A stretch of DNA of 64,000 nt from Alicyclobacillus sp. SO9 (GTDB lineage Bacteria; Bacillota; Bacilli; Alicyclobacillales; Alicyclobacillaceae): contig NZ_CP066339.1 in NCBI RefSeq assembly GCF_016406125.1, positions 3,162,001 through 3,226,000 of the forward strand. The letters are read 5' to 3'. Both the position numbers and the translations under genes were made by a program. Numbering within the stretch: position 1 is the first letter of the stretch; each line of letters starts with the position of its first letter. The notes beneath the pieces were generated by a model that made no database searches, had not been told where the DNA came from, and saw only the letters and a program-made list of their open reading frames with translations. Positions 27,957-36,334 of the stretch are shown here, in pieces.

Positions 27957-28415
27957 TTAAGATCGATTGCCTCCATAACCCTTCGCCTTGCGAGTCCCTG
28001 CTCGTTTCGCATGTTGTTCCCGTATCTTCTTGTCCACAATGTTGGCGCCGTTGATAAGTTCCCTCGCTTTCGTGAGGTTTTCTGCTGATACGGCATGCAC
28101 CGTGTAACTGCGTATCATACTCAGAAGTTCCCTTGGATGAATGACAGGAGTTTGCGTTCGCACCTGTTTGAAGGTTGTTCGGTCGTTAAACACGATGATT
28201 GATTGCAAATTTAGGTCACTGCACTCCTGTAGCAGCTGCTCCAACGCACGAATGTGAGTTTTGTTTTGGCGCACGGGATTATAGAACCGCTCCTTGCGTT
28301 TATAGATCACTTGTGTCCAGTTGCGTTCCGTTTCATTGCCGTAAATCCACCCAGTTTGTCGGTATAAGGGTCGACCGACATGTCGGCCGACCTCCTGTAC
28401 CCTATTACAGTTCAC
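27957..28415 (-). CDS. NERD-domain C-terminal fragment
   Basis: 152 codons from a GTG that overlaps the upstream gene's stop region. GWIYGNETERNWTQ and ERFYNPVRQNKTHIRALEQLL match the C-terminal half of nuclease-related (NERD) domains; the N-terminal catalytic half is absent. It may be a truncated gene or a short family variant. The join coincides with a near-perfect 24-bp palindrome (28369-28392). Confidence 0.55.
   Translation of the reverse strand: MNCNRVQEVGRHVGRPLYRQTGWIYGNETERNWTQVIYKRKERFYNPVRQNKTHIRALEQLLQECSDLNLQSIIVFNDRTTFKQVRTQTPVIHPRELLSMIRSYTVHAVSAENLTKARELINGANIVDKKIREQHAKRAGTRKAKGYGGNRS
28369..28392. repeat. 24-bp palindrome
   Basis: Symmetric about 28380/28381: GGTCGACCGACA followed by TGTCGGCCGACC, one mismatched pair. 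It lies within the 5' end of the NERD fragment, about 20 bases inside its start, where a NERD N-terminal half would be expected. Confidence 0.55.
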
Positions 28416-29427
28416 CTAACTCCGCTCGCACCTCATCAATTTGGACCAACTCCCCGGTCTCTTCCCACATTGCTTCTGCCACAGCTTCATAAATCCGTAG
28501 GATGACCGAAGGTCCTACACCGTCATCTTGTTCTTGGCCCATCAATAGATTGTGATCGTTTAAGTGTTCGGTTTGTAGCACGAGATAGATATCTCCCCCA
28601 AGGGTGCCTTCGTAGGTTATCGCCGCTGCAAGACCACTATACCAACCATCAATCGGGCTCACACCTTTTAAAGGAACCAAGTCAATGTATTCACAGAAGC
28701 CGTCACCGACTTTGATTCGATGCGACTGTTGTAATGTTTGGTGGTCCTTGAACAAGGTATCAAAGATGTCAGCACCCAGGTCTGTGTAGTCTGTTTGCAC
28801 ATCATTTCTGTCGGCTGAATACCAACCTGGCTCAACGAAGACCTCTGGAAGTATCTCGACAACAGAATCGATATCTGGCTGGTCGAGGAAGTCAAAGAAC
28901 CCGAGAAAATTGGGCCACATCGAGTAGCAATCGATCCAATCTGAATCTGCTGTTGGCCACTCCTGCGATTGGCTAAATCGGATAGGCACGAGGTTGTTGT
29001 TGCCCAATGCCAGAAGTAAGCTTCCCGTCTGACCTTCTCCCATAGGTGATAGCGCTAAATCGCAGACCGATGAAGTCCATGCAACTAACCGATTGGCACC
29101 CTCTAAATCTAATGCCTTGAGCTTTGCTTGCAGCAAAGTCCATTTCATCATCAGATTTCTGACCTCTCTTCGGAAGTTCATTGTAGTGAGGTTTCCACAA
29201 AAGCTCTCCTTGAGAATTTGTACATCCCTTGCCATTCGTGCTTCTGGAACCTGCTGACCCACCAATATCATCTCTATCAGTCGTCGAACAAAGGCTGCCG
29301 CATTGGTGTTGGCTTCTATGCCCTTAAGACTGACCGTACCAAAATCACGAGCACGGTATCGACTCGTTAGCAAATTTGCCAAGTGATTGTTATTTGCTTC
29401 TCTTGCCTCTACATAGATATCTATCAT
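28405..29427 (-). CDS. Unknown protein of the replication module
   Basis: 340 residues; GAGGAG precedes the ATG. The N-terminal third is helical and basic; the C-terminal two thirds are acidic (SVVEILPEVFVEPGW, DDGVGPSVILRIYE). No domain recognised. Its promoter and hairpin leader (29567-29668) are a covarying partner of the leader before the recombinase at 31378, so expression of the two genes is probably coordinated. Confidence 0.65.
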   Translation of the reverse strand: MIDIYVEAREANNNHLANLLTSRYRARDFGTVSLKGIEANTNAAAFVRRLIEMILVGQQVPEARMARDVQILKESFCGNLTTMNFRREVRNLMMKWTLLQAKLKALDLEGANRLVAWTSSVCDLALSPMGEGQTGSLLLALGNNNLVPIRFSQSQEWPTADSDWIDCYSMWPNFLGFFDFLDQPDIDSVVEILPEVFVEPGWYSADRNDVQTDYTDLGADIFDTLFKDHQTLQQSHRIKVGDGFCEYIDLVPLKGVSPIDGWYSGLAAAITYEGTLGGDIYLVLQTEHLNDHNLLMGQEQDDGVGPSVILRIYEAVAEAMWEETGELVQIDEVRAELGEL

Positions 29428-29570
29428 TGTTAATAATCTCCTCTCTTGAATTACTTTATTTGCAGTAGACGTCTACAGGCGTTCCACGTGCATCTCAGCA
29501 CCTGGCTGGGTTGCGCTCACTCGCTATGTAGTTATCAAGGTACCTGATACTTGGTAGGCTAAAAAACGAA

Positions 29571-29634
29571 AAGTGGTCAGATCTACCCTACCGAGTATCC
29601 GATAGAATAAATCTGACCACTTCTTGTGTCAGTA
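29571..29634 (-). ncRNA. Hairpin leader RNA / attenuator, copy 1
   Basis: Read on the minus strand, the conserved unit starts ACTGACACAAGA exactly six bases after a -10 box, then forms AGTGGTCAGAT...ATCTGACCACT with an inner stem, about 22 pairs including four G-U, followed by TTTTCGTTTTTT. It looks like an intrinsic terminator 140 bases upstream of the gene at 28405-29427. CCTACC downstream can pair with GGTAGG of its 3' arm, a possible antiterminator. Confidence 0.7.
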
Positions 29635-29639
29635 GGAGA

Positions 29640-29668
29640 ACTGTATCTCTTTCATAAGAACTTGTCAA
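29640..29668 (-). promoter_or_regulatory. Sigma-A promoter of leader copy 1
   Basis: TTGACA (29663-29668) and TACAGT (29640-29645) on the minus strand, spacing 17; the leader RNA begins six bases on. Confidence 0.7.
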
Positions 29669-29813
29669 CTACTGTGATGGTTATCTCAAATAAAACCGGT
29701 GATATTGTGCCCCAAGCAGTTTCCAGCAGGTTGCCTTGTGAATATTACTCCGTAATGTCTCTATTCGTCATTATAGGCGTTTGCAGTAACTACTACATAG
29801 TTTTGTTTTACTT

Positions 29814-30785
29814 TTATGCAACCAGTATATTCTCTTTCTCTTTTGATAGACGCTGCGGAACTTGAAGTCCAAAGCTAATCATAACTGCCAATCCGATTGA
29901 ACCCAACTTTCGTTTCATACGGTAGAACTTTTGTGGATTCTTTAAGAACATCGCCCTCACCCCTAGCTGCATGAGTTGCCCCAACCATGTTACGTGGTGA
30001 CGGATGACTGCATTCGTCCAGTTGTTCATTTTCATGATCGCTTCCGCATCCGCTAAAGACGGAGCAGATACCACGCTCTCTATCATATCTGTAAGTTGGT
30101 CTTGGACAGTCCCTAACCACTGGTCTGACGATCCTGTAGCCAAAATTGGGGCTACGTCTCTGCCCAGTGCTCGTCGCATACTTCGCTTTACCGCATTCGT
30201 ACTGCGATAGCGCATCTCGAGCCGTAATATATTTTTCAGAAACGGTGTCTCATATCCATACACTTCTCTCATTTGTTTCTGTTTGTCATAGCAGATAATC
30301 TGTCGACTAAGGTTCCCCTGATAGGCTGTGCCTTTGTCTTTGTAGTCGTTATTCGGCAAGAGATACGGTATGCGATACTGTGAAAGGACATCTAACCATT
30401 CCTTCATTTCTCCTTTGGCAACTCGAAAATGCACTGGGTATTCAATTCGACTAATAGTCCACTGTAGCAGATTAGGTGGAATCCAAAGGAAACATGAAGC
30501 TATTTCGTCCTGAACTGTATCCAGAACCGCATTCCACTCATCACGACTAAGCAGTATACCATTGTGTCCGTATAATATTCGAGGCCCGTTAAACCCTACC
30601 CATAGCTTGCTAGCAAAAGGTCGGTACGTAAACCGTAGATTCCTTGTTCGAAGTGTGTACAGGGGATCACTCATGTTTGAGGACCTGCGTATCCAACGTA
30701 TTGAATTCCCTCTTAGAAGATGTTCAAAATGCGGTGGAACCTGTGTACATATCGTTACTGCATCAATCACTCTCATCACCCCCAT
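29814..30785 (-). CDS. Replication protein, G2P/CRI (gpII/RepX)-like
   Basis: 323 residues. The order ISRIEYPVHFRV, YQGNLSRQIICYDKQKQM and ILRLEMRYRSTNAVKRSMR resembles phage/plasmid replication proteins of the G2P/CRI type, which start rolling-circle replication. A first-strand motif (IDAVTICTQVPP) leads. The last ~60 residues are basic and hydrophobic. The exact start is uncertain: ATG at 30785 or 30776. It lies between two outward-facing leader RNAs, and with the iterons suggests a formerly self-replicating element. Family call is moderate. Confidence 0.6.
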   Translation of the reverse strand: MGVMRVIDAVTICTQVPPHFEHLLRGNSIRWIRRSSNMSDPLYTLRTRNLRFTYRPFASKLWVGFNGPRILYGHNGILLSRDEWNAVLDTVQDEIASCFLWIPPNLLQWTISRIEYPVHFRVAKGEMKEWLDVLSQYRIPYLLPNNDYKDKGTAYQGNLSRQIICYDKQKQMREVYGYETPFLKNILRLEMRYRSTNAVKRSMRRALGRDVAPILATGSSDQWLGTVQDQLTDMIESVVSAPSLADAEAIMKMNNWTNAVIRHHVTWLGQLMQLGVRAMFLKNPQKFYRMKRKLGSIGLAVMISFGLQVPQRLSKEKENILVA

Positions 30786-31122
30786 GCCATAGCTTTATCA
30801 AATTGCTCGTTGTTAAGTCAAAAATTACGAATCTACGCATCTTGTTACGGTGATTCATCACCTTTAGATCTGCGTGAACTTTCCCTAATCTACTAGTATT
30901 GGCAGTGTGACGACAATCGAATTCATCCTATGTAGGAGGCGTTCGAAAGCGAAGTCGGTTCGACCGCACGGTATCCAGATACAATAAGTCCTTAGTTCGG
31001 GCTACGATAAGAACAGTTTCCATACTGTCTATACGGCCGTAAACCCCTTTCCTAGACGCCAAACGGATCTGTCATGGGAGTAGACTGAGGGCAAATGTTG
31101 TACCGTCATTCTTATCATCCAC

Positions 31123-31152
31123 TTGACAGATATTTCATAGCAGAGGTATACT
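31123..31152 (+). promoter_or_regulatory. Sigma-A promoter of leader copy 2
   Basis: TTGACA (31123-31128) and TATACT (31147-31152), spacing 18; the leader starts six bases downstream. Confidence 0.75.
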
Positions 31153-31158
31153 TTACCC

Positions 31159-31226
31159 ACTGACACAAGAAGTGGTCAGATTTATCCTACTGGAAACCAT
31201 TAGGTGGGGTAAGTCTGACCACTTTT
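31159..31226 (+). ncRNA. Hairpin leader RNA / attenuator, copy 2
   Basis: Starts ACTGACACAAGA, then AGTGGTCAGATTTATCC pairs with GGGGTAAGTCTGACCACT around an 11-base loop, about 22 pairs with four G-U, ending in ACTTTTCG. The outer arms equal those of copy 1; inner bases differ with pairing kept. CCACCTA (31236-31242) downstream can pair with TAGGTGG (31201-31207) in the 3' arm. The recombinase gene starts about 150 bases downstream. Confidence 0.72.
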
Positions 31227-31377
31227 CGATCCTACTCCACCTAGTGGTTGTACCTTGAAAACCAAATAATGTTATAGAGAGTGCTCCACAGTTCTTCTGA
31301 CTTGTTTACTCAACGAGTGAGGACATCGATCCCTATGTAGAAAGAATTGTCTGGAGCCTATGAAGGAGGCATCATAA

Positions 31378-32421
31378 ATGCGTTCCGAAGCGCAAACTGA
31401 TATTGATACGCAACTAGACAGCTTTTTTAGTTCAAATCCAAAACGTTATCGAAATCTTCGGGGCCCCATTTCCTTGCATGAGGGAATAGACATAGCGATG
31501 CAGGCTTGGAGTCGACATCCTAAGACGACTAGAGACACATACGAACGACAACTCCGAGATTTCAGTGCCTTTGCTCACAAAAAGTTCCAACATCCCGTTT
31601 CCGTAGTCAGGCTTGATTATCATTGTCTAGCTCAATATCGTCTTTTTCTGAACCGTAGAGTAACTAAAGATGGCCAGCTGTATTCACCAGCATCTATACA
31701 ATTAGCGATGGACTCGTTAAGTTCTTTTTTTAACGTCATGGTGAACCTGAGCTACATCCCTGAAAATCCAGTTAGACTGCTGGAAGATTCGAGCGACAGG
31801 GAGTCAAGAATAAGAATTGACCCAGTGACAGAGAGCCCTCTCACCCTAAGTCTTCTAAAGGAACTGCTAAATCTTGACTTTGAAAAACATGGTGGAAATT
31901 GGGGGTTGAGAGATAAGGCTATCATCAGAGTTGCAGCTACGTTTGGTACAAGAGAATCCGAACTACGTGAGATATACTGGAATCACTTAAATGATGATAT
32001 TCTACAGATAAATCGAAAAAAGAGAAATTTAACTGGCGTATATCAACTTGATGAAGGCTTTGACTCACTGTTAAGAGAAGTCCGATATACCTACGGCTTA
32101 CGACCTGATGACCCGATGTTCATCAGTCAGTATCGATGTCAATTGAGCAAAAGTGGTCTTCGAAGAATCATAAAGAAATACGGTGAGATTATCGGCCTTC
32201 CGGAATTGACGATGAGACACTTTCGGACTCGCTTATTATCCGAGCTTACCAAAACGTACGATGATAAGACCGTCCAGAACTTCATAGGACATAAGTTTCC
32301 GGATACCGTAAACAGATGGTATTCAAAACGGCCCAAGCAGCAGACCCAACAAGTTCTTAGCACCGTTCAGCAAATCTTGTCGTTGGGAAATCCAAACGGA
32401 TATCCTCACTTAGTAGCATAG
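31378..32421 (+). CDS. Tyrosine recombinase (site-specific integrase)
   Basis: 347 residues, GAAGGAGG before the ATG. N-terminal SAM-like region ~residues 20-150 (AMQAWSRHPKTTRDTYERQL), then the catalytic domain with FGTRESELREIYW (first Arg), MRHFRTRLLSEL (H-x-x-R type) and a C-terminal WYSKRP (Tyr nucleophile). Homologous along its length to 56569-57648: both share the YGLRPDDPMFISQY-type segment. A hairpin leader precedes it, a terminator follows. Confidence 0.85.
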   Translation: MRSEAQTDIDTQLDSFFSSNPKRYRNLRGPISLHEGIDIAMQAWSRHPKTTRDTYERQLRDFSAFAHKKFQHPVSVVRLDYHCLAQYRLFLNRRVTKDGQLYSPASIQLAMDSLSSFFNVMVNLSYIPENPVRLLEDSSDRESRIRIDPVTESPLTLSLLKELLNLDFEKHGGNWGLRDKAIIRVAATFGTRESELREIYWNHLNDDILQINRKKRNLTGVYQLDEGFDSLLREVRYTYGLRPDDPMFISQYRCQLSKSGLRRIIKKYGEIIGLPELTMRHFRTRLLSELTKTYDDKTVQNFIGHKFPDTVNRWYSKRPKQQTQQVLSTVQQILSLGNPNGYPHLVA

Positions 32422-32430
32422 GAAGGCCAC

Positions 32431-32453
32431 AGCCAACGTATCTTACGTTGGCT
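32431..32453 (+). terminator. Terminator after the recombinase
   Basis: A perfect 10-bp stem AGCCAACGTA/TACGTTGGCT with a 3-base loop, followed by CTTTCTTTG; ten bases after the recombinase stop. Confidence 0.8.
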
Positions 32454-32571
32454 CTTTCTTTGCCACTCATGCATTCTGTCTGCAGTGCCGGCGCCAATTC
32501 AACCTATAACCTCATAAGCACATACCAATTTCACAGCACATAACACACTTGTATTATAGGCTCATATGGTG

Positions 32572-32598
32572 CAACATGTCCTTTAGAAGGACGTGTTG
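32572..32598. repeat. Hairpin near the island's left end
   Basis: CAACATGTCCTT-tag-AAGGACGTGTTG, 12 pairs with one mismatch (T/G). No T run; it may be a protein-binding or att-arm site. Confidence 0.45.
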
Positions 32599-32633
32599 GA
32601 GATATCGTCTGAATAGAAGGCAGGCATGTATTT

Positions 32634-32723
32634 CGGTAAAATCTGACCATAAGTAAAATAACCCGCAGGCCAAAAGCCTTACGGGTTATAGGTTACAGAG
32701 AAGCAAGCTTGTAAGCCGAGTTC
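32634..32723 (-). repeat. Left attachment repeat: rnpB 3'-end fragment
   Basis: 90 bases collinear with 57809-57898 (the 3' end of rnpB and its terminator), about 71 positions identical. The terminator stem is kept by compensating changes (AGGC/GCCT here against GGC/GCC). Beyond GTAAGCCGAGTTC the rnpB similarity ends at once. It marks the left border of the island. Confidence 0.85.
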
Positions 32724-32888
32724 CTCGAAGGGACTTAGTAGAATTACTGAAATCCCTTGTCCCATAAGGATTCTTGGACATCGGGCCACCACTGAAACTC
32801 GGTAAAATCTTCGCACTTCGACTTACACTTCCCCTGTTCTCCAAAACCCCAGCCGACTTACAGGCTGCATTTTGGGAGGACGAGACAG

Positions 32889-33821
32889 ATGCAATTGGAC
32901 GATTGCCACCACAAATTTCTGCAGTACATTCGACTGGAGCTGGATTACTCGAAGGCGACGGTCATCAGCTACCGTACCGATTTCCGACAGTTTTTCGGCT
33001 TTCTAGAATCACAAGGGAGTTGTCCGGAGATTGAAGACATCACTACACCGATGATTCGGGAATACATCTATTTTTTGTCGGAAGACCGTGGCCTACATCC
33101 GAATTCAATTCGTCGGAAAATCCACTCTTTGAGTAGCTTTTTCAAGTTTTGTTACACCGAAGAGTATATCAGCAAGAACCCTATGCTCCGAGTTACAGCT
33201 CCGAAGAAAAGGCAGCCTGTACCCATCTACCTGCCTGCACCAGACCTTCAGAAACTGATGGACGCCCCCATGGCGAAGGGCAAAGAGCGCACCAAGCTTC
33301 GAGACACATTGATCCTGAAAACGTTTGTGTTTACAGGTATCAGACGCAGCGAATTATTAAAACTAAATTGGGAAGACATCGATTTCATAGACCAAACTGT
33401 CAAGATACATGGCAAAGGCAGCAAGGAAAGACTGATACCACTTCCTCCCCAGCTTGTTGCCGAATTACAAATATATAAAGACAGCCAGAGAGTGTCACTC
33501 GCATCTCCAGTTTTTCGAAGCGTCACGGGGCGGCGATTGAGTGGCAGAATTCTATCAGAGATGTTTCACCGCTACGAACGAAAAGCTGGTATTGAAGGGA
33601 AAGGCTATAGCATACACAAAATGCGTCATTCGTTTGCTACCCTACTGCTACAAAGCGACGTCAGCGTGGTCGAAATACAAAAGTTGATGGGTCACAGCGA
33701 CATCAGCAGCACCCTCATCTATGCACATACGACGGCGCAGCGGCTGCAAGATGCAGTACAGAAACATCCCCTATTGGACAACGAGCCGGTCCAAGCACGT
33801 AAGGACCGGACCAAAACATAA
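32889..33821 (+). CDS. Tyrosine recombinase (XerC/D-like integrase)
   Basis: 310 residues, GGGAGG eight bases before the ATG. FTGIRRSELLKLNWEDID holds the first Arg, HKMRHSFATLLL is the H-x-x-R box and GHSDISSTLIYAHTT holds the Tyr, in usual order and spacing; an N-terminal core-binding domain (ATVISYRTDFRQFFGFLE) comes first. It lies 165 bases inside the left rnpB repeat and reads inward, so it is the best candidate for the enzyme that moved the island into rnpB. Confidence 0.93.
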   Translation: MQLDDCHHKFLQYIRLELDYSKATVISYRTDFRQFFGFLESQGSCPEIEDITTPMIREYIYFLSEDRGLHPNSIRRKIHSLSSFFKFCYTEEYISKNPMLRVTAPKKRQPVPIYLPAPDLQKLMDAPMAKGKERTKLRDTLILKTFVFTGIRRSELLKLNWEDIDFIDQTVKIHGKGSKERLIPLPPQLVAELQIYKDSQRVSLASPVFRSVTGRRLSGRILSEMFHRYERKAGIEGKGYSIHKMRHSFATLLLQSDVSVVEIQKLMGHSDISSTLIYAHTTAQRLQDAVQKHPLLDNEPVQARKDRTKT

Positions 33822-34054
33822 TAGAATCTATGAGATGAAGTCGCTTTCGGGGAGTTTATGAAAACCGTCCAAGTGAATCAATGGAGGCATAATCTCTCTA
33901 TTTCCTTGTCGTATTACACTACTTATAATTCCCATAAATCTAAAATTCAGAGGTATACCAACATGTGGTCTTTTGGTGCTACGTTTCTCTGCAATTTTGA
34001 GGTTTCTGAAAAGCCATCACCTGCGACTGTCTGTTTCTATCGATGACCACCTTA

Positions 34055-35497
34055 CTAGACAACATATTTGTATAAATAGCTCACGTAATCTGGGTTGACT
34101 GAGTTAACTCTCGAAATGAGATCCCTCTGCTGAAAACTCCTCTGAAAGAGATAAGTAACAGCCAAAAGAGAATCTCGAAAAGTGAAATATTCCCTCCGTA
34201 ATAAATGACTAAGCATTTTACGTATTCCTTTACCCACGTTCGGGCCCGAGCCTTGATTCTCAAGGAATTTACAGACCATTAAATATAGAACGGTTAAATG
34301 AGGTGGATCAAAGAACGTATATCTCCAATTAGCAGATATTTTCCTCAGTTGGTTCGTTTTAAGAAGGGTCCATTTTCTCGAAAATATAATATGCCTAAGC
34401 ACCTTGTTTGCGTCATCACCGTTGACTTCCAGATATTCAGACAAGAGCCTTTTGTACCCTTCTACATCAAGTCCACTTTTTCTTTCTAAAGTACCCAACG
34501 ATTCAATGAAATTCACAAATTTTCCAGTGGTCATCAAATCAATGGCTTTCTCACTGATGATTTTCGTGTTTGAAAAGGTGCTGCCGCCAAGATGATATTC
34601 CGGGATTTCAAACCCCTTAGCGAATTCGTCTGCTGTAAGCGCCGTAGTCTTCGAACTATTTAAAGTTAGGTTCGTGCTCCACAGATAAGAACTGATTTCG
34701 TTTAGTATCTCGTTGTTCACCACGTCTGAAGTCTCGCCATTAAGGTGAATGAGAAACATATCATCAACAAACCTAACTAAGTGCAAATTTTTCCTAACTA
34801 AAAGGTTTTGAACCAAGTGATCAAACTTTAGAAGATAAAATTGAGATAATATAGATGATGCAATCGAATAGTGCAACTGTGGCAGCTCCTGAAATTCACA
34901 ATGTTTGAAGAAGTAATCAAGGTCTTTGATTTCCGTCATATCCCCGAACTGTTGCCGCAACTCGTCAACTAGACGATTAACCTTGATGTTAGAGAAGAAG
35001 TCCTTTACATCGATTCGAAGAGCAGGTCTACCAAAAAAATCCTGCCTCTTCTTCTGAAATTTCGAATAGCTAAAGTCGAATGACGCAAACGTTGCTACCT
35101 GTGTCATCGTGTCTACCGCAAAGTCTAAATGCCCTGAATAGTAAACACTAAGATTTTCCCTGGAAAAATCCACGTCGGCCGCAGAGTAAAGTCGAGCTAT
35201 TCGAAAGACTATGTACGTATAGTAGAAATAGTAAAGCGGATTGATGAGATACATATTTCTTGGTGTAAAAGAGTCGTTCTTATATACAAAGTCCCTTACC
35301 TTGTCTATCGGATACAAGCCGAAGAATTCTTCACGGGGTCGATTTATGGCTTCTAACACAGATTCCCGCCTGTGGGACTTGAGAAATTCTAGGTTGGCCC
35401 GTAGCTGAGGGTTATATTGATTCTTTTGAGACACAGACCTCACGTAATTGTAAGCTAGCTCACCCAGCCCTTCGTCCTTGATTGACTTACCAAACAT
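34055..35497 (-). CDS. Reverse transcriptase of a predicted defence pair
   Basis: 480 residues from the ATG at 35497, which overlaps the stop of the SLATT gene by 11 bases. RT motifs are clear: RIDVKDFFSNI (residue ~163), SILSQFYLLKFD (~215) and RFVDDMFLIH with the catalytic DD (~245). The thumb and C-terminal ~150 residues are helical and may act separately, as in other Abi/UG-type RTs. No group II intron maturase domain and no retron array is visible. SLATT family 5 domains are known to occur with RTs in predicted conflict systems. It probably makes a cDNA or untemplated DNA as a signal or effector; that is inference. Confidence 0.87.
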   Translation of the reverse strand: MFGKSIKDEGLGELAYNYVRSVSQKNQYNPQLRANLEFLKSHRRESVLEAINRPREEFFGLYPIDKVRDFVYKNDSFTPRNMYLINPLYYFYYTYIVFRIARLYSAADVDFSRENLSVYYSGHLDFAVDTMTQVATFASFDFSYSKFQKKRQDFFGRPALRIDVKDFFSNIKVNRLVDELRQQFGDMTEIKDLDYFFKHCEFQELPQLHYSIASSILSQFYLLKFDHLVQNLLVRKNLHLVRFVDDMFLIHLNGETSDVVNNEILNEISSYLWSTNLTLNSSKTTALTADEFAKGFEIPEYHLGGSTFSNTKIISEKAIDLMTTGKFVNFIESLGTLERKSGLDVEGYKRLLSEYLEVNGDDANKVLRHIIFSRKWTLLKTNQLRKISANWRYTFFDPPHLTVLYLMVCKFLENQGSGPNVGKGIRKMLSHLLRREYFTFRDSLLAVTYLFQRSFQQRDLISRVNSVNPDYVSYLYKYVV

Positions 35498-36227
35498 AAT
35501 AGCTCCACATATACAACGCAGGTATAGCAAAAATACACAGTACACTCAGAACGACATTGGTTTGTAAAACTATGTTATCTGGCGTCCTATCTCGAGTGGG
35601 TTTGAGCTCTCTAGGTTTCTTAGTACCTACTTTAGCTGTGCGACCAGATTCAGTTCCGGGCCATGTATTCGGCTCCACACCTTCAAGGTGCCCCTCTTCT
35701 TGCTCACTGCCAGTGTTTTCCCCTATGGCTTCAGCAACCTCCTCATGTTCTCGTCTTTCGTTGTCAATTTGGTCGTGATTTTCATTGTTCTTTAGGATCC
35801 TTTGGTATTCAGACATTATTGCATTGAACTGATCTAACATATCCTGTTTCTTACTGTCGGCTTTAAGCAAAATCAATGACTTGAGTTTTAATATGAGATC
35901 TTCTATGTCGAGTTCATGGTGGTGAACCGTTAGCGCCCTTTCACTGTAATTTCTCTGACTAACAAAATATTGAGTGAGAATGACGTATATAGAGAAAACG
36001 CCCGAAAAAACAGGGAAGGCCATGGACTGCCATTGCGCAGTTATGAGTGACAAAACCACACAGACCACAGCCTCTATGTTTAATAAGAAAAAAACCACAC
36101 GCCATTTTTCATCATAACGCTGTAACCTCTGGCTCAGCTTTATTCGATTAGTTCGTGTTTTATTGAGAGTGTTAATCTTTTTATTGATTTCATCGGGTAT
36201 GGTTATCTCTCTGTAGTCCCTATCCAT
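35487..36227 (-). CDS. SLATT-domain membrane protein
   Basis: 246 residues; GGAGG four bases before the ATG. Two membrane helices at ~44-62 (VVFFLLNIEAVVCVVL) and ~69-88 (MAFPVFSGVFSIYVIL), followed by a charged cytoplasmic helix (HHHELDIEDLILKLKSLI), are the SLATT pattern (2TM effector of conflict systems). An acidic linker (residues ~150-200) leads to an additional C-terminal helix (~225-243), an uncommon addition. Likely a pore-forming effector controlled by the coupled RT. Confidence 0.78.
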   Translation of the reverse strand: MDRDYREITIPDEINKKINTLNKTRTNRIKLSQRLQRYDEKWRVVFFLLNIEAVVCVVLSLITAQWQSMAFPVFSGVFSIYVILTQYFVSQRNYSERALTVHHHELDIEDLILKLKSLILLKADSKKQDMLDQFNAIMSEYQRILKNNENHDQIDNERREHEEVAEAIGENTGSEQEEGHLEGVEPNTWPGTESGRTAKVGTKKPRELKPTRDRTPDNIVLQTNVVLSVLCIFAIPALYMWSYYVW

Positions 36228-36277
36228 AAGTCCTCCATCACAATTATGATTGAACTCGCATCAATGTTCATAGTTTT

Positions 36278-36305
36278 ACTATATTATTCCACCCCAAACT
36301 GTCAA
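36278..36305 (-). promoter_or_regulatory. Promoter of the SLATT-RT operon
   Basis: On the minus strand TTGACA (36300-36305) and TATAGT (36278-36283), spacing 16, about 50 bases upstream of the SLATT start. Confidence 0.65.
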
Positions 36306-36334
36306 AAGTCAACGCATGTATGTCAGGTTACTTT

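Noticed and set aside
29571-31226. The paired hairpins as inverted ends of an insertion sequence
   Set aside because: The conserved block starts at the predicted transcription start and each copy has its own promoter pointing outward; no target duplication was seen. An RNA role explains more.
33858-34046. A 62-codon plus-strand frame after the integrase
   Set aside because: No domain or conserved feature, low complexity, no good start; treated as non-coding.
34055-36227. A retron or group II intron for the reverse transcriptase
   Set aside because: No maturase domain, no intron domain V/VI-like hairpin at the 3' side and no msr/msd-like inverted repeats before the RT; it is fused by overlap to a SLATT gene.
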